A stretch of DNA of 64,000 nucleotides from Acidobacteriota bacterium. Its GTDB lineage: Bacteria; Actinomycetota; Acidimicrobiia; Spongiisociales; UBA5794. Location: contig JADFQA010000002.1 of the NCBI GenBank assembly GCA_022562055.1, positions 1-64,000 of the forward strand. Direction: 5' to 3'. Every line of letters starts with the position of its first letter. Position 1 is the stretch's first letter. Under the pieces are notes generated by a model that was given only the letters and a program-made list of their open reading frames with translations, ran no database searches and was not told the origin of the DNA. Shown piece by piece: positions 9,439 through 16,991 of this stretch. The position numbers and the translations under genes were made by a program.

Positions 9439-11943
9439 ATGGAACCCAGCATTCAGCAAGTCGAACGCCGCGAACGCGCCGGAAAACGACTCACTTCAGC
9501 AGCACTTCTCGTAACCACGGCGATCGTAGCATCGACCTGGTTAGGGCTGTTTCTTTTTCTTGGGTCGAACGCCGCGTATGGCACGTTCAAAGACGTCGAG
9601 GAACAGTACTTCTGCGACTATCAGAGCCTCGCTCTCGACTTTCCAGACCTCGGACGACTCTCGGAGGTCTACACGTCTGACGACGTGAGGCTAGGCACAC
9701 TCACCGAGCGCAACAGCCAGCCGGTGCCCTTGTCGGAGGTGCCTGAACTCGTTATCAACGCGGTCCTCTCGGCAGAGGATGGCGATTTCTACAACCACAA
9801 CGGCATCGACTTCTTATCAATTCTGCGCAGCGTCAAAGATATCGCGCTAACCCGTGAACTCGGCGGCGGCGGTGGGTCGACAATCACCCAGCAGACGGTG
9901 AAGAAGAACTTCCTCTCTGACGAGCTCACGCTTGAACGCAAGGTGTGCGAGGCGCTCGTCGCGGGCGAGTTGGAACGCCGCTACACGAAGGACCAGATCC
10001 TCGAGTTCTACCTGAACTTCAATTTCTACGGCGAGAACGCATACGGGATCTCTGCTGCGGCCCAGGAGTACTACGGCAAGAGTCTCGACGAACTCACGAT
10101 TGCTGAAGCGGCTTCGATCGTGACACCGATCCGCAACCCGACGTTGTACAACCTTCGCCAGCGTCCCGAGATTGTGACGCGCGCCCGGGACAATGTCATC
10201 GATGAGATGGTCGACAACGACTTCATCACCGCCGCCCAGGGAGTAGACGCGAAGAGCCAGAAATTGGACCCAATCGAATCGGTTGGGTTTGAGGAAATCT
10301 CCCCAAGGGTGATCATCACGGCTCGCGAAGAAGTCTTGTCGTCACCAAAGTACGGCCTTGGCGAGACGTACACCGAGCGAAAGCAGTCGCTATTCGGCTG
10401 CCCCGCATCGAACGCAACCTGCGAGGGCGGCGGTGGCCTCAAGATCATCGTGACGGTGGATCACGCCATGCAGACCGAAGCCAACCGGATCCTGCTCTCG
10501 TGGTTCCGCGATACCACGGGACCGACCGGGGCGATCTCGATGATCGACAACGCAACCGGCGCCATCAAGGTGATGTCGTCTGGCCTTGTGTTCGGTGACG
10601 ACTTCGAAGCCGGTCAGCGCAACTACGACCTCGCAACCGACGGCCGCCGCCAGGCTGGCTCAGCGTTCAAGCCAATCGCGCTGCTCACCGCGCTAGAACA
10701 GGGCACCAAAGCAGGAAACCCCATCACACTAGGTTCCTACTTTGCAGACATGTCTCCCATCGAAATCGACTGCGGCTCCCCATGCTCCAAGGACGGAAGC
10801 ATTTGGATTGTGAGAAACGCCGGTAGCAACAGCAGCGGAGGCATCCGGACGTTAGAGCGCGGCACATACTCGTCAACGAACACCGTGTACGCCCAGGTGT
10901 CGCTCCAGGTCGGCCCTGAGAACATCGTTGAGATGGCGCACCGCATCGGCATACAATCACCGCTCCAGCCCGTGTTATCGATCGCTCTGGGCACCCAAAG
11001 CGTGTCTCCAATGGAGATGGCGTCTGCCTTCTCCACCATTGCGAACACTGGCGAAAAGGTCGAGACGTATCTCATTGAACGCATCGAGGACCAGAACGGC
11101 AACGTTGTGTATCAACACGAAGTGAAACGCGAACGCGTGCTCGACGCTGCGCTGGTCACCGCGGCCCGCGAAGCAATGGAGAAGGTGGTCGCTTTCGGAA
11201 CCGCACAACGGGCTCAAATCGGTCGGCCCCAGGCGGGCAAAACCGGAACCGCCCAAAACTTCCGCGACGTGTGGTTCATGGGCATCATCCCCCAATACAC
11301 CACCGCAGTGTGGGTCGGATACCCGGACGCACAGATCGAAATGGTGAAGTTCACGCTCTTCAACGATGCCGAGCAAGAGCCTCAGTATATCAAGCGGGCG
11401 TTCGGCGGCACGGTAGCAGCACCGATCTGGAAGCAATTCATGCTGTGGGTGACAGCGGACTTACCCGTCGTTGAATGGCCAGAACGACCAGAGGGGACAC
11501 AGGTCTACTACAAGACTCCAAGTACCAAGGTTCCCGACATTTCCGAACTCACCGACGAGCAAGATATCATCGACGCGATCCACCTAGCCGGACTCAACGT
11601 CGAGGTGATAACAATCCCATCCGTCGAGGAGAAGGGGATGGTGCTCCTCACCGAACCGGAAATCGGCGACACCGTGCGCCAGGGTTCGATGGTGGAAGTG
11701 AGCATCGCGTCTGGGGAGTTGCCGAAGATGCCGAACCTCATTGGCAAACCGCTAGCTGACGCGATAGCGGCGCTCGAAACTTTCAATGAGGAAACCGACG
11801 CCGCGGTGACTTGGCAGGTGCAGGAAATTGGCGTTGAAGACCTGACAACCTTCGGCACGATCGTCGTGACCAATCCGCCCGTCGGTGCCGACATCCTCTT
11901 CGAACAGACAATCACCCTGTTCGTCGCAATCGCTCTGCCCTAA
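9439..11943 (+). CDS. ponA: Bifunctional penicillin-binding protein with two PASTA domains
   Basis: This 834-residue class A PBP polymerises and cross-links peptidoglycan outside the membrane. Its single N-terminal helix is around residues 20-42. The GT51 domain (about 80-260) shows the catalytic SAEDGDFYNHNG (Glu113) and GGGGSTITQQ. The transpeptidase has all three active-site motifs: SAFK (Ser408, Lys411), STN (479-481) and KTGTAQ (601-603). Two PASTA repeats follow (about 697-758 and 761-834), expected to bind muropeptides or beta-lactams. It is transcribed divergently from the mutase, with 71 bases between the starts. Confidence 0.94.
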   Translation: MEPSIQQVERRERAGKRLTSAALLVTTAIVASTWLGLFLFLGSNAAYGTFKDVEEQYFCDYQSLALDFPDLGRLSEVYTSDDVRLGTLTERNSQPVPLSEVPELVINAVLSAEDGDFYNHNGIDFLSILRSVKDIALTRELGGGGGSTITQQTVKKNFLSDELTLERKVCEALVAGELERRYTKDQILEFYLNFNFYGENAYGISAAAQEYYGKSLDELTIAEAASIVTPIRNPTLYNLRQRPEIVTRARDNVIDEMVDNDFITAAQGVDAKSQKLDPIESVGFEEISPRVIITAREEVLSSPKYGLGETYTERKQSLFGCPASNATCEGGGGLKIIVTVDHAMQTEANRILLSWFRDTTGPTGAISMIDNATGAIKVMSSGLVFGDDFEAGQRNYDLATDGRRQAGSAFKPIALLTALEQGTKAGNPITLGSYFADMSPIEIDCGSPCSKDGSIWIVRNAGSNSSGGIRTLERGTYSSTNTVYAQVSLQVGPENIVEMAHRIGIQSPLQPVLSIALGTQSVSPMEMASAFSTIANTGEKVETYLIERIEDQNGNVVYQHEVKRERVLDAALVTAAREAMEKVVAFGTAQRAQIGRPQAGKTGTAQNFRDVWFMGIIPQYTTAVWVGYPDAQIEMVKFTLFNDAEQEPQYIKRAFGGTVAAPIWKQFMLWVTADLPVVEWPERPEGTQVYYKTPSTKVPDISELTDEQDIIDAIHLAGLNVEVITIPSVEEKGMVLLTEPEIGDTVRQGSMVEVSIASGELPKMPNLIGKPLADAIAALETFNEETDAAVTWQVQEIGVEDLTTFGTIVVTNPPVGADILFEQTITLFVAIALP

Positions 11944-12000
11944 CGCCTCAGTTTTGGAGTCGATGGCTAAGGTTTTATTTCGCGCTTCAAGTCGTGTCTA

Positions 12001-12030
12001 TTGATTCTATCTACTTTACATGCGTATATA
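12001..12030 (+). promoter_or_regulatory. Candidate promoter in an AT-rich patch
   Basis: TTGATT at 12001-12006 and TATATA at 12025-12030 are separated by 18 bases. The patch is much more AT-rich than its surroundings and faces the small gene at 12162. Transcription starting near 12037 would place the long inverted repeat that follows in the 5' leader. Confidence 0.4.
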
Positions 12031-12044
12031 TAGGTATGACATCT

Positions 12045-12145
12045 GCCCCGCTTTCGACAGCACCCGGAACATTCCGTCGAGATACAACCCGTCCTCCCAT
12101 CGCGACGAGATCCGCAACGTATCCGGGTGCTGTCGAAAGTGGGGC
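12045..12145 (+). repeat. Long inverted repeat (24-bp arms, 53-base centre)
   Basis: Arms at 12045-12068 and 12122-12145 are reverse complements at 23 of 24 positions, with one mismatch. The frame of the downstream gene stays open through this region, but the codons here do not look like the rest of the protein. It therefore reads better as a leader RNA hairpin or a small inserted element than as coding sequence. Confidence 0.65.
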
Positions 12146-12161
12146 GGGTCTGCGTCGCACT

Positions 12162-12500
12162 GTGCAACCGCGCGTTCTCGTGACGCCACTGCAGTGGCAC
12201 CCCGGACAACCGCTCGACTACGCCGCTGCACATGTCTATGTTCGGACGTTCTGGACAGCACTGCTCGGTCCGTCGGCCATTGCGGACTATCTGCGTCTGG
12301 TGAGAACCGCGCAACGCCACGGCACGCTCAAACGACCGCGGTCGCTCAACCGCCTTGCGAGGGTGCAACTGGTGCGCCAGACCGACCGAGGACTTGAAGT
12401 GAGGATGACAACCCCTCCCCTCTCGGCGGCGCAGGTTCTGCGCCTCGCGCCTGCGGTCCGCAGAGACCACGCAGCATGGAGATTCGAGAAACCGCGATAG
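12162..12500 (+). CDS. Small protein of unknown function
   Basis: The part from GTG 12162 gives about 112 residues with a coherent composition (PLQWHPGQPLDYAAAHVYVRTFW, then several Arg/Leu-rich helices). A second GTG at 12180 would remove six residues. The same frame is open back to 11994, but that part runs through the inverted repeat and is probably leader. I recognise no family; it is neither membrane-bound nor secreted. A 201-residue frame on the opposite strand overlaps it entirely and looks like a shadow. From 12501 to 12621 I see no gene. Confidence 0.5.
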   Translation: MQPRVLVTPLQWHPGQPLDYAAAHVYVRTFWTALLGPSAIADYLRLVRTAQRHGTLKRPRSLNRLARVQLVRQTDRGLEVRMTTPPLSAAQVLRLAPAVRRDHAAWRFEKPR

Positions 12501-12621
12501 TCCCCCCGTCGAAGTCACCACGGTAGGCACGGCCGTGTGAGCTGACCCGGCACATCGGAGCCTTCGGCGCACCCGGACCGGTTTACGTCGACCTGACTAC
12601 AGCGACGTTGGTGTGCCGGAA

Positions 12622-14043
12622 TCAGCGGCAGGAGAGGCAACGTCGTGAGATGAGGTCCAGCGTTCCCGCATGTTCGGGTCCGAGCATGGACTGAATGCGC
12701 TCGAGCATAGCGCTCGGGGCAATTGGCCCACCACAAGCTTCGCAGGAAGATGTTGATCCCGAACGAACAACTCGGTTCCCTACTTTCAGTTCCGCGACGT
12801 CGAGCCTGCGCCCAACGGAAATCGCGTCGTGAACTTGCTCGGGGCACCTTGTCACGCACATGCCGCACCCAACGCAGAGAAATGGGTCGAATGAGATTTC
12901 GATCGCGCCATCAGATCGGGAGACTGTGAGCGCAGCAGGCGGGCACACGGTCGTGCACTGCTCGCAGAGAGTGCAGGCCGCTTCGTCGATCGATACGATC
13001 CCGGTCGCGATGGAGGTAGAGGCGAAAACTATGTCTCCGCCACCCGCGCGCTCTGCCAGAGCTAAGCCAACCTGCGCATCTTTCAGACCGGTGAGATCCC
13101 CGACCCCTTCATAACCCACTGGGTCAGGTACCACCCCTCCACTTTTGAGACGGATGCGGTCCTTCGAAACTTGCAAGCTCTCCAGCATTCGGGCTGCTTC
13201 GGACCGGTTGGAATTCACGACATCATCATTTCCCAGACTGCAGCCGTTTTCACCGCACACTGGTGCTGCAACGGCACCTGCGCCAAGCACTAGCGGTGCT
13301 AGAATCCACCCGAGAGTGAGCATGCCATTGCATGCCAACTCCACGGAGTACCAGCCATCAACAGGGGTTCCCGGTCGTGCGTCGCGACAGCGGAACTCAA
13401 TCCCGATCGGTCGTTGCGAAGCTCGTACCATTGCACTCACCTGTGCAGCGATTTGGCGATCGGTCACGGTCGGGTTCACCGTTGCCCCGGTTGGGCAAGT
13501 CGTCACACAAATCCCACATGCCACGCAGGTGTCAATCGCGTACTTGATACTCCCTGACTCACAGGCAAGGGCTGACGCGGGACAAGCGTCGACGCAAAGC
13601 CGACAGCCATGATCTGCCGCGCACAAGGTTCGGTCGATCGATGGTGCTCCGATGTACTGCGGCACCCCGAGGGTGAATAGTCGGCGCCTGGACATGAGTT
13701 CGGGCCAACGCATCTTGGCGTGTTCGGGTCCGGCGCCGGGGAAAGCGGCATGCCTCGCAACAACGCCACTGGCAAGCACGTACATCTGTTCGGTGGATGG
13801 CATGTCAGCCAACGTGACGATCGGAACACCGAGAGGATCGCCACCCACGCTGCGGATTGCTCCCTGGACGAAGCCGAGGTCAAATTCTCCCACGTGCAAG
13901 ATCAATGCCTCAGGATCGGATACTCCGGCCGCCACAAGGGCCGATGGGTCTCCGCAGAGATCAGGGATGACCACAACCTCGCCCCCCGGCCAATCTTGAG
14001 GTGGAGCGGGGGTTCCATGGTCGCCGCAGACGACAAGGGTCAT
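12622..14043 (-). CDS. Polyferredoxin-like electron transfer protein of the molybdoenzyme operon
   Basis: This 473-residue protein has four [4Fe-4S] motifs in two ferredoxin pairs. The first pair uses Cys 141, 147, 150, 154 and 173, 176, 179, 183. The second pair has CTLCEQCTTVC from Cys357 and CVGCGMCVTRC from Cys390. Between them, residues 210-290 (VELACNGMLTLG, VCGENGCSLG) resemble the MvhD/HdrD-type delta subunit fold. The C-terminus carries two CxxC pairs (434/437 and 469/472) that could bind zinc. It probably relays electrons to or from the membrane enzyme in the cytoplasm, or helps assemble it. Its ATG overlaps the chaperone gene stop, so it is the last gene of the operon. Confidence 0.75.
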   Translation of the reverse strand: MTLVVCGDHGTPAPPQDWPGGEVVVIPDLCGDPSALVAAGVSDPEALILHVGEFDLGFVQGAIRSVGGDPLGVPIVTLADMPSTEQMYVLASGVVARHAAFPGAGPEHAKMRWPELMSRRRLFTLGVPQYIGAPSIDRTLCAADHGCRLCVDACPASALACESGSIKYAIDTCVACGICVTTCPTGATVNPTVTDRQIAAQVSAMVRASQRPIGIEFRCRDARPGTPVDGWYSVELACNGMLTLGWILAPLVLGAGAVAAPVCGENGCSLGNDDVVNSNRSEAARMLESLQVSKDRIRLKSGGVVPDPVGYEGVGDLTGLKDAQVGLALAERAGGGDIVFASTSIATGIVSIDEAACTLCEQCTTVCPPAALTVSRSDGAIEISFDPFLCVGCGMCVTRCPEQVHDAISVGRRLDVAELKVGNRVVRSGSTSSCEACGGPIAPSAMLERIQSMLGPEHAGTLDLISRRCLSCR

Positions 14044-14729
14044 ATGCCCACCTCGATTTCCACCGTCGAATGGGCCAGAGAGCTAGCAAGGCCTCTGTCG
14101 TGACGAACAAAGGAGTCCACCGCGGGTCCGAGGGTTGCGTAAAACGCCACAGGCTCGACACTCGCGATGCGGCGAACAAAGAGCGGAAGCCAGACACCGA
14201 GGTGTCCTTCAAGAAACTCGGCCTGATGGCGCAGCGTCAGCTGCAGACGTCGGGAGTTCTTCGCCGCCCGAGAGTCGGCTTCCCTGGCACACAGCGCCGA
14301 CATGACCTCAAGTTCGATAGACACGTGATCGAGGGTATCAGCCACAGCATCGGTTGGTTCGAGTCGGTAGTCGTTATACACAAACCGTAAGTCCGCAAGC
14401 AGCTGGCCTACCTCACCACGGATGGGATCCGCAGTGTAAAAGGACTCGATTGGAGGGCTGATCGCGCCGGCAACACCGGTCGCGAACAACCTTACATACT
14501 GAGCATCGATCGTGGCCACATCGTCGACGGCAAGGACCGCCTCACGCCAAGGTACCCATTCGCGAAAGAAGGCAAGATATTGGATCCCCATCGATTCCAG
14601 CACCCGACAGCCCTCGACGAGATCGGTGAGCCGGGCAGGCTCGGGTGACAAGAAGGCAGCCGCGAAAATGCGGTATATTCCTTGACGCACGCGGGCAAGT
14701 CCCTCAAACGTCGCAGGAACGTTGCTCAC
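14040..14729 (-). CDS. TorD/DmsD-like molybdoenzyme chaperone
   Basis: This protein of 229 residues is all-helical in appearance, with the spacing expected of the TorD family (FAAAFLSPEPARLTDLVEG, YVRLFATG, PPIESFYTADP, DHVSIELEVMSALC, FLEGHLGVWLPLF). Such chaperones hold the Tat-exported catalytic subunit until its molybdenum cofactor is inserted. I chose GTG 14729 because it overlaps the stop of the upstream membrane gene; the frame is open to 14951, but that part is a shadow. The stop overlaps the start of the polyferredoxin gene. Confidence 0.85.
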   Translation of the reverse strand: MSNVPATFEGLARVRQGIYRIFAAAFLSPEPARLTDLVEGCRVLESMGIQYLAFFREWVPWREAVLAVDDVATIDAQYVRLFATGVAGAISPPIESFYTADPIRGEVGQLLADLRFVYNDYRLEPTDAVADTLDHVSIELEVMSALCAREADSRAAKNSRRLQLTLRHQAEFLEGHLGVWLPLFVRRIASVEPVAFYATLGPAVDSFVRHDRGLASSLAHSTVEIEVGI

Positions 14730-14938
14730 TCCCGACCCTTGTAGACGCTGTAGAAAATGCCCGATGAGAACGCGATGACGATTCCGAGGACGAAGAAACC
14801 AGCAGCGAAAGGGACTTTGGGGTCGCTGCACGCCACCGATGTGGTGCAAGCCGGCGCACCCCAAAAGAAGTAGCTGACAACCATGAGACCGGCTCCCACC
14901 AGAATGATGGCACCGGTGATTATCGATCGCTTGGTCAT
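14726..14938 (-). CDS. Small two-helix membrane protein in the molybdoenzyme operon
   Basis: This 70-residue protein has two hydrophobic helices (about 6-27 and 43-64) joined by a short loop with two Cys (ACTTSVACSDP). Its start overlaps the stop of the NrfD-like gene and its stop overlaps the start of the chaperone gene, so it is a tightly coupled part of the operon. It may be a small structural subunit or assembly factor. The two Cys suggest a disulfide or metal site. I cannot assign a family. Confidence 0.75.
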   Translation of the reverse strand: MTKRSIITGAIILVGAGLMVVSYFFWGAPACTTSVACSDPKVPFAAGFFVLGIVIAFSSGIFYSVYKGRE

Positions 14939-16239
14939 TCCGCCTCCTCAAGTGGAACTATCGGGAAAGTCTTCATGAAGACCCCAATCATCAGAGCGCC
15001 CAGCGCAAACAGTCCGAACACCACAGCCCACTCGACTAGGTTCGGCGTGTAGCTTCCGATTGGGTAGGGAAGGTTCTGCCCGTGGGTCTGGCTTGGCACC
15101 ACGATGAGGTAGCGCTTGGCGACAGCGCCCACGTTGACGAGCGCGCCGGCACCCACGATCAGCCATAGCGACCAGCGCCTGGTCACGGCTTGCCAGCCGA
15201 GCAGTACTGCCGCGGCGACGAGCGACACCATGGCACCCCAAAAGATCCAGGCGTAGGTGCCGCTCAGGAGTGCTTCCGATAGGTTCCGCTCGACATCGCC
15301 TGCCTGGTAGGTGGTCGTCAACACCTCGACCGCAGTGAAATACAGGTAGGTGAGTAACAGCCCGAGGAGCAGCTTCGCCAGCCAGGAAAAGGCATCGATC
15401 GTAATGCGATCCTTCGTCTTTGTCGTCCAACGAACGATCGCCGCCAGCATGATCAGGTTGCCGATTCCCGATACGCCCGCAAGCACGACGAAACCCGGGG
15501 CCTGAAGAGCACCGAACCACCCGGGGCGCCCAACCTGCAGTCCGAACACAAATCCGACTGTGGAGTGGGCAATGACGAGCAGGGGCAGAATGGCAAGTGC
15601 CAGCCAGAAGGTCACCCGCCCGTCAATCCTCCGCTGGCTGGGAGTGTCCTCGTACCCAGCAGCAAGAAACCGATAGATCCACCGAAACCGGGACGAACGC
15701 CGCGCCATCAGGGAAGCATCCCTCCTGCCCGTAACATACAAATAGACAACACTAGCGAACAGATAGCCTGCGATCACCATGGTGAACGTACCGTAGAACG
15801 GTGACTGGGGGCGACCATACCTTAAGAGGTTCACGATTGCTCGCCATGGCTTCTCAAGATCAGCCAGGATCGCGAGCGCACCCAGGATGAGCGAGACAAT
15901 CGTGAGCAGTTCACCGATGCGAGCGATGGGCTCAAGCTTCTCGATCTTGAAAATCCGGATCAGAGCCGCCACCGTGATGCCCGCAAAACTGACCCCGATG
16001 AAGTACACGTAGTAGGCAACGTACAAGCCCCAGGTCACTCCCAGCATACTTCCCAGGCCTCCAAGGCCCGTCACAATGAGTCCGTTGGTGATCTGGAGGC
16101 TGTAGGCGTAGAGACCGATCGCAATGATCACGACCATAGCTAGGAAGAACACGATCCATCCCCGGGATAACGTGCCGATTCCCTGCGGTAAGTCTCCATC
16201 GTAGGTAGATTCTGTTTGAGGGATACTTTCGGTAGTCAC
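14935..16239 (-). CDS. NrfD/PsrC-like membrane subunit
   Basis: This 434-residue polytopic protein with about ten hydrophobic helices has the look of the NrfD/PsrC family: large membrane subunits that exchange electrons with the quinone pool for a molybdoenzyme/ferredoxin pair. Recognisable stretches are GLYVAYYVYFIGVSFAGI and LEKPWRAIVNLLRYGRPQSPFYGTF (residues split here only for reading), the latter typical near the quinone site. It overlaps the start of the next gene and the stop of the ferredoxin gene by four bases each. It is expected in the cytoplasmic membrane and carries no heme motifs. Confidence 0.88.
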   Translation of the reverse strand: MTTESIPQTESTYDGDLPQGIGTLSRGWIVFFLAMVVIIAIGLYAYSLQITNGLIVTGLGGLGSMLGVTWGLYVAYYVYFIGVSFAGITVAALIRIFKIEKLEPIARIGELLTIVSLILGALAILADLEKPWRAIVNLLRYGRPQSPFYGTFTMVIAGYLFASVVYLYVTGRRDASLMARRSSRFRWIYRFLAAGYEDTPSQRRIDGRVTFWLALAILPLLVIAHSTVGFVFGLQVGRPGWFGALQAPGFVVLAGVSGIGNLIMLAAIVRWTTKTKDRITIDAFSWLAKLLLGLLLTYLYFTAVEVLTTTYQAGDVERNLSEALLSGTYAWIFWGAMVSLVAAAVLLGWQAVTRRWSLWLIVGAGALVNVGAVAKRYLIVVPSQTHGQNLPYPIGSYTPNLVEWAVVFGLFALGALMIGVFMKTFPIVPLEEAE

Positions 16240-16988
16240 GGCCGCACCTCCGTCAACGGTCGTTCGATCTCGCGGGTCTCCGCGCCTGGCGGCGATCCCC
16301 CGAAATACATAACGCTTGGATCGGTCCCCAGATCATCGAGTAGCTGGAAGCTGGAACGGGTCCTCACGTATTCTGATACCGGGCTGTCCGGATCCTCAAT
16401 ATCGCCGAAGTGGAGTGCATGTACCGGGCAGACGTCTACGCAGGCCGGATCGAGGCCCTTGTCCACCCGCTGGACACAGAATGTGCATTTCTCCATGACA
16501 CCGACAGAATGGGCACCGCCCGCAGTGCGTCGCTGCTCATCGCCCTGGAGAAGGTCGAGATCGGGGTTCTTGTATGAAGGGACCAAGCCGCCAGTTACCG
16601 CCGCCACATCGGGATCGAGATAATCTATGTTGTAGTCAGCAAAGGCCTCAGTCGGTGTGCGCCAGTTGTAGTAGTTGACGCCGTAGGGGCACGCCACTTC
16701 GCAGTACCGGCAACCGATGCACCGGTCCGGGTCGGTGAGCACAATGCCGTCTTCACGGCGGAAGCGCGCGCCAACCGGGCATACTTTCACACATGGCGGA
16801 TTGTTGCAGTGTTGGCAGGGTCGAGGAAGAAACGCCAGTTTGGTATCTGGGTAGTCCCCGGTCTCAGTTCTGAACACGTACATCCAGAACACACCCTGTG
16901 GCGTGTTGTTCTCGATTTTGCACGCCTCCATACACGCTCGGCACCCCTGGCACCGGTCGAGGTCAACAGCCATTGCGTATTTCGCCAT
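16236..16988 (-). CDS. Four-cluster ferredoxin subunit (DmsB/PsrB/NrfC type)
   Basis: This 250-residue protein has the four cysteine groups of the family: CQGCRACMEACK, CQHCNNPPCVKVCP, CIGCRYCEVACP and CTFCVQRVD...CVDVCP. It should hold four [4Fe-4S] clusters and pass electrons between the molybdopterin subunit and the NrfD-like membrane subunit. It has no signal peptide of its own and would be exported bound to its Tat-tagged partner. It starts three bases after the catalytic subunit stop. Confidence 0.92.
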   Translation of the reverse strand: MAKYAMAVDLDRCQGCRACMEACKIENNTPQGVFWMYVFRTETGDYPDTKLAFLPRPCQHCNNPPCVKVCPVGARFRREDGIVLTDPDRCIGCRYCEVACPYGVNYYNWRTPTEAFADYNIDYLDPDVAAVTGGLVPSYKNPDLDLLQGDEQRRTAGGAHSVGVMEKCTFCVQRVDKGLDPACVDVCPVHALHFGDIEDPDSPVSEYVRTRSSFQLLDDLGTDPSVMYFGGSPPGAETREIERPLTEVRP

Positions 16989-16991
16989 CTG

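Noticed and set aside
11967-12572. 201-residue frame on the minus strand over the small unknown gene
   Set aside because: Arg/Cys/His-rich, runs through the inverted repeat, and lacks any recognisable fold; the plus-strand frame has the better composition.
14730-14951. Longer N-terminus for the TorD-like chaperone
   Set aside because: This part overlaps the two-helix membrane gene in another frame and does not resemble the family; GTG 14729 overlaps that gene's stop.
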